Assembly (NCBI RefSeq): GCF_900115145.1
Contig: NZ_FOVL01000007.1
Span: 111,160-175,159 of the forward strand
Source: Salegentibacter flavus
GTDB lineage: Bacteria > Bacteroidota > Bacteroidia > Flavobacteriales > Flavobacteriaceae
Direction: 5' to 3'
DNA length: 64,000 nt
The translations under genes were made by a program, and so were the position numbers. This document shows positions 1 to 9,364 of the stretch, in pieces; the first letter of the stretch is position 1; the number at the start of each line of letters is the position of its first letter. Below the pieces are notes generated by a model that did no database searches, was not told the origin of the DNA, and saw only the letters and a program-made list of their open reading frames with translations.

Positions 1-1
1 C

Positions 2-1255
2 TTAAGGTATGACGGATCTTCCCGTTTTGGGGACGAAAACCGCTATGGATTTTTTCCAGCCGCTTCGGCAGGTTGGATAATTTCTGAAGAGGATTTTTTA
101 ACCGATTCCTCTACCTTCTCCCTTTTAAAACTTCGTGGAAGCTGGGGTGTTACCGGTAACGCCGGGATTGGGAACTTTGCTAGTCTCGGACTTTTCACAG
201 GGAGAGCATATAACCAACGATCGGCTTTGGCACCAATTCAACTGGCCAATCCCGAATTAAAATGGGAAAGAACAACTCAGGTTGATATAGGACTTGATTT
301 TGGATTATTGAATAACCGAATCAGTGGGGAACTGGACTATTACGTGAAGAAAACAAACGATCTTCTACTTAACGAACCCATTCCCGGAACTTCCGGTTAT
401 ACTTCCATTACCCGTAACGTTGGGTCTCTGGAAAACCGGGGACTTGAATTTGTGTTGAACACTAAAAACTTCCAAACCGAAAATTTCAGCTGGAGTTCTT
501 CCCTTAATCTTTCAACTTTAGATAATGAAGTGACTTCGTTGCCTGGCGGTGATATTGTTTCAGGACTTAACCTGGTACGCGAAGGAGAAACTATCTCATC
601 TTTTTATGTTGTTGAATATGCCGGGGTAGACCCGGATAATGGGGATGCTTTATTTTACAGAAATACCGAAAATGCAGACGGTTCTTTTGACCGGTCTACC
701 ACCGCGAATTATTCTGAAGCCAATAGGGTAGTTATGGGAAGTCCCTATCCCGAATTTATGGCCGGATTCACCAATAACCTCAACTTTTTCAATTTTGATC
801 TTTCTTTTACTTTCCAGGGAGAGTGGGGAGCGTCCTTATATAATTCAGGTGGGAAATTCCAATCGGGTAATGCCCGTTATGAAGATAACCAGACCAGAGA
901 TCAGTTAAACCGCTGGCAAAATCCCGGGGATATCACGGATGTGCCACAAGCACGAATGTATTCAACTAATGGGCAGCAGGATTCTTCACGCTATCTTGAG
1001 GAATCAGATTTTATCAGGTTGCGAAATCTAACATTTGGATATACTCTTCCGGCGAGTTTGAGCGACAGACTTACAGTAGATCGCCTTAGGGTGTATTTCA
1101 CTGGAGTTAACCTGCTCACCTTTACCGATTATAGCGGTTTTGATCCGGAATCTACCTACGATAACCTGGGGAATTCAAATATTCAGAGGGGAATCACATT
1201 TTATTCCGCTCCGCCGGCAAAGACCTTTACGGTCGGTTTAAATATTGAACTATAA
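2..1255 (+). CDS. SusC/RagA-type TonB-dependent outer-membrane receptor (5' end outside window)
   Basis: This is the C-terminal part of a SusC-like TonB-dependent receptor, an outer-membrane beta-barrel that imports oligosaccharides or peptides using TonB energy. The reading frame is open from the first bases of the window, so the gene begins upstream and a start near 227 would be an artefact. Typical SusC barrel signatures are visible: SSRFGDENRYGFFPA near the left edge, LKLRGSWGVTGNAGIGNF, and ELKWERTTQVDIGLDFGLLN followed by amphipathic strands ending in an aromatic-rich C-terminus (TFTVGLNIEL). The SusD partner starts 11 bp after the stop, the standard susCD arrangement. The substrate cannot be read from this fragment. 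Family assignment is secure and the specificity unknown. Confidence 0.93.
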   Translation, partial: LRYDGSSRFGDENRYGFFPAASAGWIISEEDFLTDSSTFSLLKLRGSWGVTGNAGIGNFASLGLFTGRAYNQRSALAPIQLANPELKWERTTQVDIGLDFGLLNNRISGELDYYVKKTNDLLLNEPIPGTSGYTSITRNVGSLENRGLEFVLNTKNFQTENFSWSSSLNLSTLDNEVTSLPGGDIVSGLNLVREGETISSFYVVEYAGVDPDNGDALFYRNTENADGSFDRSTTANYSEANRVVMGSPYPEFMAGFTNNLNFFNFDLSFTFQGEWGASLYNSGGKFQSGNARYEDNQTRDQLNRWQNPGDITDVPQARMYSTNGQQDSSRYLEESDFIRLRNLTFGYTLPASLSDRLTVDRLRVYFTGVNLLTFTDYSGFDPESTYDNLGNSNIQRGITFYSAPPAKTFTVGLNIEL

Positions 1256-1265
1256 AAATTTTATT

Positions 1266-2624
1266 ATGAAAAAATATATGAAAATAAATTATATACTGGC
1301 GTTCATAGCCCTTGGCCTGTTTTCCTGTGATGATAATCTTAATGTGGAACCAGAGCAAAATCTTTCGCCTGAAGTAGCCACTGAAACTCCCACAAACGTA
1401 AAAAACATTCTGAATAATATCTATGGGACTGCACGTTCCGGTGATAGCTATGGAGGAGGGATTGGCCTTGCATCTGAGTTGATTGGTAATGATGGTGACC
1501 TATCCTGGAACGGAACTTTTGTTGGACCTTCAGAATATAACGAGAAAGCAATGGTGGCAGATAATGGATTCGTAACCGATGCCTGGCTAAATGCATATGA
1601 TATGAACAACCAGGCTAATATTGTATTGGCGAATCTTGAGATTTTTACCGATGAAGATGAGAAAGCAAGCGTAGAAGGTGAAGCAAAATTTCTAAGAGCT
1701 CTTGCCTATTTTGACCTGGGAAGATTATTCTCTAAACCTTACACTCCTGGAGAACCGAATACTCAACCCGGAGTGCCAATTATTCTTGAACCGGTTTTGG
1801 ATGCAACTGCGGTAACCTATCCTGCAAGAAATACCCTTGACGAAGTATATGCCCAGGTTATTAATGATCTTTCCGATGCTTATAATTTACTTCCTTCATC
1901 TAATGATTATTTTGCCAATAAATACAGCGCACAGGCTTTACTTGCGAGGGTTTATTTAGAAATGGGAGAATATGAAAACGCAAGGGATGCAGCCAACGAT
2001 GTGATATTGAATAGTGGTGCCCAACTTACTTCCACATTTGCGGAAGCCTTTAATAATACTCAAAATTCAGATGAAGACCTTTTTGCCATCCAGGTAACCA
2101 GTCAGGATGCCAGTGAGCACTCCTGGAACGTTTATTGGGCCGGGGTTGATTATGGAGGTCGTATTGGAAACCCCGATGTTTCTGTAGAAGAGCCACATTA
2201 TGAAAAGTATGACGACCCTGAAGATGACCGCGCCAACTTCTTTTATACTACTACCCGTGGAGTAGCTACTACAAAATGGCAGAATCAATTTGGGAATATT
2301 TCGGTGCTAAGACTTGCTGAAATGTATCTTATTAGAGCTGAAGCAAATGAAAGACTCGATACAGAGGAAGGAGCAACACCTTTAGACGATATTAATAGAC
2401 TTCGGGAACGAGCAAATGCTTCTACCTACGATTCAGTGGATTTGGGTTTAATTTTAGCAGAAAGGCAAAGAGAATTAGCTTTTGAGGGCTTTGCATTGTT
2501 TGAAGCTAAGCGATTAGGTTATAGCATTAACGATATTCCTTCTGATGCTGATCAGCTGGTTTTGCCTGTTCCTCTAAGAGAAATTGATGCAAATCCAGAA
2601 TTGGAACAGAACCCAGGCTATTAA
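1266..2624 (+). CDS. SusD/RagB-family nutrient-binding outer-membrane lipoprotein
   Basis: This surface lipoprotein caps the SusC channel and helps capture glycans or peptides. The ATG at 1266 is preferred over an upstream in-frame TTG because it gives a lipoprotein signal (MKKYMK, hydrophobic stretch, lipobox LFSC with Cys21). The mature protein shows SusD hallmarks: NLNVEPEQNLSPE, TPR-like helices such as EGEAKFLRALAYFDLGRLF, a central YSAQALLARVYLEMGEYENA helix, and the C-terminal block ISVLRLAEMYLIRAEA followed by RQRELAFEGFALFEAKRLG. It follows the SusC gene directly and is closed by a strong hairpin terminator. No glycan-active enzymes are adjacent inside the window, so the substrate is unknown. 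Confidence 0.95.
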   Translation: MKKYMKINYILAFIALGLFSCDDNLNVEPEQNLSPEVATETPTNVKNILNNIYGTARSGDSYGGGIGLASELIGNDGDLSWNGTFVGPSEYNEKAMVADNGFVTDAWLNAYDMNNQANIVLANLEIFTDEDEKASVEGEAKFLRALAYFDLGRLFSKPYTPGEPNTQPGVPIILEPVLDATAVTYPARNTLDEVYAQVINDLSDAYNLLPSSNDYFANKYSAQALLARVYLEMGEYENARDAANDVILNSGAQLTSTFAEAFNNTQNSDEDLFAIQVTSQDASEHSWNVYWAGVDYGGRIGNPDVSVEEPHYEKYDDPEDDRANFFYTTTRGVATTKWQNQFGNISVLRLAEMYLIRAEANERLDTEEGATPLDDINRLRERANASTYDSVDLGLILAERQRELAFEGFALFEAKRLGYSINDIPSDADQLVLPVPLREIDANPELEQNPGY

Positions 2625-2640
2625 ATTGAATTAATTGGCC

Positions 2641-2680
2641 AAAACAAAAAGAGGAGCTCCATTGCTCCTCTTTTTGTTTT
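2641..2680. terminator. Bidirectional intrinsic terminator between susD and the cyanophycinase-like gene
   Basis: A perfect 17-bp inverted repeat (arms 2641-2657 and 2664-2680, six-base loop) has an A-run on the left arm and a T-run on the right. It can therefore terminate transcription in both directions between two convergent genes. Confidence 0.9.
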
Positions 2681-2697
2681 AATACCTTAATTAAATT

Positions 2698-3555
2698 CTA
2701 CTCAAGTTCAAAACTTTCGCCGTGAAGATAAATATCAAGCTTTAATCCTCGCGCTGAGATTTTTTCCCCGGTAGTTTTGTTTGAATTTGAAGGATTAGTT
2801 ATAACCACTACCTGAGAATTCCCCACTACTTCAGCATTATTCCCTCTCACCAGAATAGCGGTGGCTTCATCGATACCTATGCCTGTTATTTCCGGAAACT
2901 CTATAACTGCAGTAAGCAACCGGTTATATCGGCTCCGTCTAACAAAATGCTGATCTATAATTACGTTCTTAATAAGTCCCAGGCCATCTTTAAGTTCCAG
3001 GTTATCTTTTTCCAGGTGAAGAAATGTTGAGTGATATCTGGGATGCCTTAATTCGGTGCCGGTAATCATTTTCTTGCTCATTACAGCTGCCCCGGCACTG
3101 GTGCCGGCAATCATACCGCCGTTTTCAAAATTATATTTTATAGCTTCTTCTATAGTTGTGTTAGCCACCACTTTCATAAACCTGTCCTGGTCTCCCCCTG
3201 AAATATAAATCAGGCTCGCGTTTCTTAGAGAGTCCAGTTTTTCTTCTGAAGCTTTTTTACCTTTCACGAAATGCAATCCATAAATATTATCCAGATTAAA
3301 TTCAGTGAATTGATTTTTGGAGTAGAATACGGCCGAATCCGGTTCGGCACTGGACATAGGGAGAATTACGGCATAACCTTTTTTATCAATCCCCGATTCT
3401 GAGATTATTCGTTTAATCATTTCCGGAGGTCTGGAGCCACCACCGATAATAAATAAGGAACCTTGTTTTTCCTGTTGTGCAAACGAAATTTGCGGAACTC
3501 CAAAAAATAGTAGCACCAGGAAAATAAAAGAAACAGAGGTATTAAGGTTTTTCAT
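2698..3555 (-). CDS. Exported cyanophycinase-like serine peptidase (peptidase family S51)
   Basis: The product resembles cyanophycinase/peptidase E, serine hydrolases that release dipeptides from cyanophycin or cleave Asp-X dipeptides. It has a signal peptide (hydrophobic residues 8-26, ending SFAQ), so it acts in the periplasm or outside the cell. The nucleophile elbow GTSAGAA is seen at residues 151-157 (Ser153). YISGGDQDR (117-125), DQHFVRRSRYNRL (201-213) and GIGIDEATAI (226-235) match the conserved S51 blocks. At 285 residues it has the usual length. It is convergent with susD and lies 37 bp downstream of the lipoprotein gene on the same strand. Whether cyanophycin is the real substrate cannot be seen. 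Confidence 0.85.
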   Translation of the reverse strand: MKNLNTSVSFIFLVLLFFGVPQISFAQQEKQGSLFIIGGGSRPPEMIKRIISESGIDKKGYAVILPMSSAEPDSAVFYSKNQFTEFNLDNIYGLHFVKGKKASEEKLDSLRNASLIYISGGDQDRFMKVVANTTIEEAIKYNFENGGMIAGTSAGAAVMSKKMITGTELRHPRYHSTFLHLEKDNLELKDGLGLIKNVIIDQHFVRRSRYNRLLTAVIEFPEITGIGIDEATAILVRGNNAEVVGNSQVVVITNPSNSNKTTGEKISARGLKLDIYLHGESFELE

Positions 3556-3592
3556 AGTTCAGAAATTTAATAATATGGCCTTGTTATAATTT

Positions 3593-6037
3593 TTAAAACC
3601 TATAGATTAATATTTCACCTTTATCACCCTTCACAACAAATTCAGGGGAATTATCAATATCGATGTTAGCGATGTCTATTCCTGAGGTGCCGTAAACCGG
3701 AAAGCCGGGTAATAATTCGGCATTACTGTCAAAAACATAAACTTTTTGAGTTTGCAAATCGGTGATACTAATGTAGTATTTATTGTTTTCCAGAAAGATC
3801 TGCGGTTCGGTATAAAGTCCGAAATCCAGGTTAAGTTTCTTGTCTCTAATCTTCAGAATGTTTTCAGAAAAACTAACCAGTAAATTGGAGGTGGCGTCTA
3901 TTTTATGGTTTTGAGTGAGGTTTAAATTTTGATTTGAAACATTTCCGTTTTCATCTACCAGGATAAGTTCACCCAGGTTATTACTGGAGATGAAATGCCC
4001 GTTATACTGAAACCATTCGTTGTCTGAAAAGTTGAAGTTCTCATTCACTTTTACCCGATGCCGGCCCTGGCGGGATAGAATATTGAGCCTGCCCGATTCT
4101 TCAGCAACTAGAATGTAATCTTTGTTGCCCATTCGTATGTGTTTGGGAGGAAATAAAACTTTTGAGCCTGCCCTGTTAAAATCGAAACCTTTTACGCTTC
4201 TTCCTTTCGAATTATACATAAAAAGCTCTTTATTCTGAGTGATTAGGAACCGGTAATTGCGGTTATTATCATAATCGAATAAGGCTAAGGGCTGGGTGAT
4301 TTCATCCTTAAATTTCAGAGGAAAAGGTTTTACGGCATTTCCGTTTCGGGCAATTACTTCAAGTCGGTTTGGGGTTGCAAAAGTCAGTTGGAACTTTCCA
4401 TTTTTCAAGATGTCAACTTGCTTAATTTCGCCTAAAATCGGGCCATACAGTTGTTTTTTCCAGTAGATATCCCCTTTATTGGAGATTAGGTAAAGCACAT
4501 TATTAATGTCCTGCACCGCGATATCCTCCTGGTTGTTATTGTGATTGCTGAAAAACACCGGTTTCCCCAGAATTTCCTCATCCAGCTTAACCGAGAGAAG
4601 TTGCTCGGTATTTCTGGTAGCCAGGCTGCCTTCAGACTTATGAAAAATCCCGTGGATATGAGAAAAATTCCTGTCGGCAACAATCTGGATTGCCGAGAGC
4701 TTATTGCTGTCAAAACTCAGGTTGGAAAGTTCATTTCCAAACTCTTCTGAACTCATTTCTTTTATAAGTTCTTTAAATTTCTCGTTACTGGTAACCAGCA
4801 GAATATTTGAAGCTTCTGCCAAATGCTCAAAGGCTCCCTGGAAATGCTCCTGCTGTGCAAGGGTATTTTTATTCACAAAGGCGGAAATCACGTTCTGGAG
4901 TTGCTCTTCAGTTTTGCTGAAAATCACAAAATTCTCCAGAATAGTATAAAAATTCAGATCAACCGGGCTGATTAAAGGCTCAAGATGTTCAGCGAAAAGC
5001 TCAGGATTATCAAGTTGATGAATCTTAGCACTTCGGAATTCCTTGCTCTCGCCACTAAACCTAGCCAGATTCTGTTCGGCAAGGATTACATCAATATTAT
5101 TGAAAACAAGTAATTTTCCAGATGGATAATTAATCAGGCCAATTTCCGAAACATTCTTAAGGATTTCTTTCTCAACCTCAGAGAATTTCGTTTGAAAATA
5201 AGTGTTGATATTTTGTTGAAATTGGTCGAAATCTTTATATCCAAACGAAGAAAATCCTGGCGCTGTTGCCGGGACAACTCTGGCAATCTGATTTGCAGAG
5301 GAGCCCACGTTCTTGAAAATATGCTGGAGGCTTGGTTTTTCGGGCCAAAGGCTTAAGCCATTAAAATTTAGAGAGCCATTTTTATGGCTGAGGTCTACTG
5401 CGCTCCAACTGGCGAAATCCGCTAGCGTTGAGTCTGTGGCGGGAAACCATTCTTTAAATTTCCCTCCTATCCGGTCGTGGCGAATAAATATGGAGGTTTC
5501 CTTAGGGTCTGTTGCTTTAAAAGCTTTTTGAAATTCGGCATCGCTCAAAAAGCTTTCTCCTTCCAGCAGGGTTTTTAATTTTTCCAGGGAATTTCCGGCC
5601 AAAAAGATCCCGCCCGTCCTGGAAGTGAAAATGATGTTGTCTTCAAGGTTTACCTTATCGATCTCGAAACCATCAAATTTCAATCGCTCTACCGATTTAT
5701 TTTTGACGGAATCCAGCTTCAGTTGTGGTTGATTTTCACTTATTAAGGTAAATATGTAGTTTTTTTCAGTCAGATCAGAAAAAGCGATCAACGAATTGCC
5801 CAGGCTGTCTAAATATTTTAGAAATCCGAAATTTTCCTGAACCTCTTTTTTCAGTTTGAATTCATTGTTGCTCACAAAATCTATGGAAGAAATATTTTCA
5901 GAAAGAGATTTCAGGTCGTGGGATTGAACCACCACTGCCGATTCTTGCGGCAGCCAGGAAATAAGATCTTTTTTTTGAGTTTTCGGCTGACAGGCCAGAA
6001 GCAGAAAAACGATTACTCCGGTGAGCATTCTTTTCAT
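3593..6037 (-). CDS. Large lipoprotein of unknown function
   Basis: An 814-residue exported protein with a lipoprotein signal (MKRMLTGVIVFLLLAC, Cys16). I do not recognise a catalytic motif. The first ~470 residues look like repeated mixed alpha/beta units, with phrases such as LIAFSDLTEKNYIFTLI and NFYTILENFVIFSKTEEQLQ recalling DUF3352-type proteins. The C-terminal third has beta-propeller-like repeats around 510-814 (NVLYLISNKGDIYWKKQL, LALFDYDNNRNYRFLITQN, DIANIDIDNSPEFVVKGDKG). A structural, surface-associated or binding role is possible but not proven. It is probably co-transcribed with the cyanophycinase-like gene 37 bp downstream. Confidence 0.75.
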   Translation of the reverse strand: MKRMLTGVIVFLLLACQPKTQKKDLISWLPQESAVVVQSHDLKSLSENISSIDFVSNNEFKLKKEVQENFGFLKYLDSLGNSLIAFSDLTEKNYIFTLISENQPQLKLDSVKNKSVERLKFDGFEIDKVNLEDNIIFTSRTGGIFLAGNSLEKLKTLLEGESFLSDAEFQKAFKATDPKETSIFIRHDRIGGKFKEWFPATDSTLADFASWSAVDLSHKNGSLNFNGLSLWPEKPSLQHIFKNVGSSANQIARVVPATAPGFSSFGYKDFDQFQQNINTYFQTKFSEVEKEILKNVSEIGLINYPSGKLLVFNNIDVILAEQNLARFSGESKEFRSAKIHQLDNPELFAEHLEPLISPVDLNFYTILENFVIFSKTEEQLQNVISAFVNKNTLAQQEHFQGAFEHLAEASNILLVTSNEKFKELIKEMSSEEFGNELSNLSFDSNKLSAIQIVADRNFSHIHGIFHKSEGSLATRNTEQLLSVKLDEEILGKPVFFSNHNNNQEDIAVQDINNVLYLISNKGDIYWKKQLYGPILGEIKQVDILKNGKFQLTFATPNRLEVIARNGNAVKPFPLKFKDEITQPLALFDYDNNRNYRFLITQNKELFMYNSKGRSVKGFDFNRAGSKVLFPPKHIRMGNKDYILVAEESGRLNILSRQGRHRVKVNENFNFSDNEWFQYNGHFISSNNLGELILVDENGNVSNQNLNLTQNHKIDATSNLLVSFSENILKIRDKKLNLDFGLYTEPQIFLENNKYYISITDLQTQKVYVFDSNAELLPGFPVYGTSGIDIANIDIDNSPEFVVKGDKGEILIYRF

Positions 6038-6126
6038 GATAGCAGGAAATTTAGGTTAAAATTAGTAACTTCCCTTGAATTTGGAAGCAAACCAGCGGTT
6101 TTCCTGAAATAATTCCCTTTGTCTGT

Positions 6127-7608
6127 ATGAATAAGAATGCAAAAACGGCAATTTTACTCGCCGGCCCTCTTGTTTTTATCTTGCTCCAGCTCATAGGAAA
6201 ACCTGCATCAATGCCCGATGCGGCTTTTGATGTACTTTGCGTTACAATATGGATGGCGTTATGGTGGGTAACCGAAGTGATTCCTATAGCCGTTACCGCT
6301 TTATTGCCTATCGTATTATTTCCACTTACAGGATCACTTTCAATTGAGGTCACCACGGCTGCTTTTGGCCATAAATATGTGTTCTTGTACCTGGGTGGTT
6401 TTATCCTGGCCATAGCGATAGAAAGATGGAATCTTCATAAACGTATAGCCCTATCTATTATAAGTCTTATTGGGGCTAACATTAAAAAGATCATTCTTGG
6501 TTTTATGCTTGCCACCGCCTTTCTCTCTATGTGGATATCCAATACGGCTACTTCGGTGATGATGCTCCCCATTGGCGCTGCAATAATCTCACAATTGAAA
6601 GAAACTCCCGGCGCTTCCAGGGAAGGAAATCAACAATTTGGTAAAGTTTTAATGCTTTCTATTGCTTACAGTGCGTCTATTGGAGGCATTGCTACGCTAA
6701 TTGGAACTCCGCCTAACCTGATATTCGCCGGAATTGTCGAGGAACTATATGGCATAGAAATAAGTTTCTTGAAATGGATTATGCTGGGCCTGCCTATCTC
6801 CATATTCCTGCTCTTCATCTGTTGGAAATATCTAACCGGTTATGCTTTTAAATTTCAGCAGGAGGAAATTCCGGGAGGAAAAGCCGAGATCAATCGGCAA
6901 CTTGGTCTTTTGGGAAAAATGGGCACAGCCGAGAAAAGGGTGTTGGCGGTTTTTGCCATAACGGCCTTTCTTTGGATAAGCAGGTCTTTTTTACTCCACC
7001 CATTGCTGCCATTTGTAGATGATACTATTATAGCTATAACGGCCGCGGTGATTTTGTTTGCTTTTCCGGCAGGAAAAGGAGCTGGCCCTTTGTTACACTG
7101 GGAGGAGGCTGTAAAACTTCCCTGGGGAATAATCCTGCTTTTTGGTGGCGGCATGGCTCTTGCCAAAGGGTTTGGTGATTCAGGTCTGGCTGTGTGGATT
7201 GGCGATCAGCTTACCAACCTTGAACATTTACCTTTGTTCCTGCTTATTCTGATATTAGTGGCAGCAGTGAATTTTTTAACCGAAGTAACTTCGAATTTGG
7301 CTACCACGGCGATGTTATTACCTATCCTGGCTTCAATGGCACTCGCCCTGGACCTCCATCCTTTTTCGCTTATGATTAGTGCAACTCTCGCCGCATCCTG
7401 TGCTTTTATGTTGCCCGTGGCAACACCGCCAAACGCTGTGGTTTTTGGTTCAGGTTATTTGCGTATTCCCGATATGATAAAAACCGGGATATGGATGAAT
7501 TTGTTTTCCATCTTTTTGATAAGTTTTGTAGTGTATTACGCTTTACCTTTTATATGGGATTTTGAACCTGAAGTTGTTCCTGAAATATTTCAGAACATTG
7601 ACCTTTAA
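6127..7608 (+). CDS. SLC13/DASS-family sodium:anion symporter
   Basis: An inner-membrane transporter of the divalent anion:Na+ symporter family, which takes up di- and tricarboxylates or sulfate. The 493 residues form about 11-12 hydrophobic segments. Two pseudo-symmetric signature loops are clear: SNTATSVMMLPIGAAI with GIATLIGTPPNLIF in the first half, and TEVTSNLATTAMLLPIL with LPVATPPNAVVFGSGY in the second. These SNT/TPPN hairpins bind Na+ and the substrate carboxylates. The gene is divergent from the large lipoprotein gene and its stop overlaps the AraC-type gene by 4 bp tail to tail. Substrate choice cannot be read with confidence. Confidence 0.92.
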   Translation: MNKNAKTAILLAGPLVFILLQLIGKPASMPDAAFDVLCVTIWMALWWVTEVIPIAVTALLPIVLFPLTGSLSIEVTTAAFGHKYVFLYLGGFILAIAIERWNLHKRIALSIISLIGANIKKIILGFMLATAFLSMWISNTATSVMMLPIGAAIISQLKETPGASREGNQQFGKVLMLSIAYSASIGGIATLIGTPPNLIFAGIVEELYGIEISFLKWIMLGLPISIFLLFICWKYLTGYAFKFQQEEIPGGKAEINRQLGLLGKMGTAEKRVLAVFAITAFLWISRSFLLHPLLPFVDDTIIAITAAVILFAFPAGKGAGPLLHWEEAVKLPWGIILLFGGGMALAKGFGDSGLAVWIGDQLTNLEHLPLFLLILILVAAVNFLTEVTSNLATTAMLLPILASMALALDLHPFSLMISATLAASCAFMLPVATPPNAVVFGSGYLRIPDMIKTGIWMNLFSIFLISFVVYYALPFIWDFEPEVVPEIFQNIDL

Positions 7609-8624
7609 TCCTGCTTGTGCCGCGTCTTTAGAAAATATTTAGGGTTTACCCCGTATTTTTCTTTGAAGATCTTAGAGAAATAACTCCGGTTATTAAGACC
7701 GATAGAAACAACGATTTCTGAGATGTTTTTTTCTGAATTCATCAACATCTCCTTAGCAGCCTCCAGCTTTTTATGCTGCATATATTTATTGACGGTAAGG
7801 TTATAAACATATTTAAAACCTTCCTGAAGTTTATTTACATTAGTGCCGGCTTCTTTGGCAAGAGCTTCTACAGTCAGATTGCTGCCAAGGTCTCCCTGGA
7901 TTCTTTTCACTACATAATCAACCTTTTCTATATCAGATTTACGCAGAATTTGAGGAAGTTTGTCTCCTGCTTCATCATCCTGGTATTGGGCGATTTGGAT
8001 TACCAGCATTTCAAAGGCTTTTCCCTCCAGGAATAACGACCGCAAAAAGCCGGTATAATTGCGAGTGTCTATTTCCTCCATTAAATCGGCAGCTTTGATA
8101 CTGTAATTCCCCTGGTAGTAAAACTGTTTTTTAGAAACATCATCCTTAAAAAGGTCTTTAAGGGTTGGATCAAGGTCCTTGAAGTTATGGTTGGAACGGG
8201 AAGAAAAAGCAGATCGTATGATTTCCAAACTGGAAACATGGGTAAGTACATTAGCCTTGAAAAATAATACATGCCCGTCATACCCGCTGCTGGAGACAAT
8301 TATATTTTGATAGGTTTCTATGGTATTAATCTTCTCCTGAGATTGAAAAGAGTGCCCTACGTTCCCTTCTGAGCAAAAAATGAATTTTAAAGGATGTACA
8401 GTATTAAGGGAGAAATGGATTTCTACATCCTCATAGAATTTACAGTTATAAGTGATTACGCCCAATCCATTGTCAAAACTTGCTCCCCGTATGGAGCCTA
8501 CACCCAGGTTTTCCGGAATATCCATGACATGTTCGCCATTGTCATTTTCTATTGCTGCTCCAATAACAGAAGCTATATCTTCAATAATCTCAATAACCGG
8601 AAGCGTTTTAACATCTATTCTCAT
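7605..8624 (-). CDS. AraC-family transcriptional regulator
   Basis: The C-terminal ~95 residues form a two-HTH AraC/XylS DNA-binding domain: LTVEALAKEAGTNVNKLQEG for the first helix-turn-helix, then ISEIVVSIGLNNRSYFSKIF and KEKYGVNPKYFLK for the second. The N-terminal ~230 residues are an unrecognised sensing domain. I prefer the ATG at 8624 (MRIDVKTLPV) over an in-frame TTG five codons upstream. The gene converges on the SLC13 transporter with a 4-bp overlap, so antisense interference is possible, but there is no direct evidence that it regulates that transporter. The ligand is unknown. Confidence 0.9.
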   Translation of the reverse strand: MRIDVKTLPVIEIIEDIASVIGAAIENDNGEHVMDIPENLGVGSIRGASFDNGLGVITYNCKFYEDVEIHFSLNTVHPLKFIFCSEGNVGHSFQSQEKINTIETYQNIIVSSSGYDGHVLFFKANVLTHVSSLEIIRSAFSSRSNHNFKDLDPTLKDLFKDDVSKKQFYYQGNYSIKAADLMEEIDTRNYTGFLRSLFLEGKAFEMLVIQIAQYQDDEAGDKLPQILRKSDIEKVDYVVKRIQGDLGSNLTVEALAKEAGTNVNKLQEGFKYVYNLTVNKYMQHKKLEAAKEMLMNSEKNISEIVVSIGLNNRSYFSKIFKEKYGVNPKYFLKTRHKQD

Positions 8625-8953
8625 AAATAAATTTTGCAATAATAATTACACACCTAAAATAATGCGTCTAGTCTTAAATTCTTTTTAATTTAAGAAACCT
8701 TAACTATAAGTAGTTCCCGGTAAAACTAAAATTTTAACATTTGTTATACGTCATTAAATAGCTAATAAGGCAATAGTAGTTTCAAAAACGTTAGAATTTC
8801 GGGTGAGATGGAAATAATTAAGGTTACTTTTTCAGGCCTATTATAAGTGGTAAGATTAGTTTTTATAACGTTAATGAGAGCTGATTAATTATCAGAGTTT
8901 TACATTCTTAAATTTTTAGAGCCCTTATATCTGGTTCTTCTAATTGAATTGGT

Positions 8954-9067
8954 ATGGTATTAATATATATATTTCTTGGGCTTGAAATACTTATCATTGT
9001 TGGGGTTGCCATATTTTTAATCAGAAAATTGATAAAATTCAGGCGCGACCGTCAAGACCGGATCTAA
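8954..9067 (+). CDS. Putative 37-residue single-pass membrane microprotein
   Basis: An ATG at 8954 opens a 37-codon frame. It encodes a hydrophobic segment of ~22 residues (roughly VLIYIFLGLEILIIVGVAIF) followed by a strongly basic tail (RKLIKFRRDRQDR). This is a textbook positive-inside membrane microprotein. It lies alone in a 740-bp intergenic region between the AraC gene and the arsenosugar operon. No homologue is recognised. The hydrophobic/basic partition is unlikely to be random, but a 37-codon frame can occur by chance in AT-rich DNA. Confidence 0.4.
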   Translation: MVLIYIFLGLEILIIVGVAIFLIRKLIKFRRDRQDRI

Positions 9068-9305
9068 TCCTGCATTATTTTATAAACCTCTCATTTTTCT
9101 TCTTCTTTGGTTCTGTAGTTAATCGACTTTCCTATTTAGTAGTTTTCAGTTACCTTATTTAACAAAAGATACTAAAAATAAAAAGATCAACTACTGTAAA
9201 AGGGGGTTTGATTTTAAAAAACATAGACTATATTTTCCGCGCGAAATCAAGCTGGTCAGGTTTGGTGGCTATGGTATGATATCCCTGGAATTTATAAGAA
9301 GACTG

Positions 9306-9314
9306 TAGGTTTGC
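9306..9314 (+). promoter_or_regulatory. Candidate Bacteroidota -7 promoter box for the arsenosugar operon
   Basis: TAGGTTTGC matches the Bacteroidota -7 consensus TAnnTTTG and lies 51 bp upstream of the first gene of the cluster. I found no convincing TTG -33 element at the expected 17-23-bp spacing, so this is only a candidate. Confidence 0.35.
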
Positions 9315-9364
9315 AGGCTGGAATTCCATGAAGAAAAACCTATCTTTAGCGAAAAAATAAAGAA

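Larger units (their letters stand above)
8625..9364. other. Long intergenic region before the arsenosugar operon
   Basis: This AT-rich 740-bp gap holds one credible very short reading frame (8954-9067, listed separately) and a TAnnTTTG-type promoter box at 9306. Apart from these I see no RNA gene, repeat family or strong hairpin. The gap follows the 5' end of the AraC gene, so that gene's promoter must lie near its left end. Confidence 0.6.

Noticed and set aside
227..1255. SusC gene beginning at 227
   Set aside because: The frame is open to the left edge with clear SusC sequence. The TTG at 227 is internal, so the gene starts outside the window.
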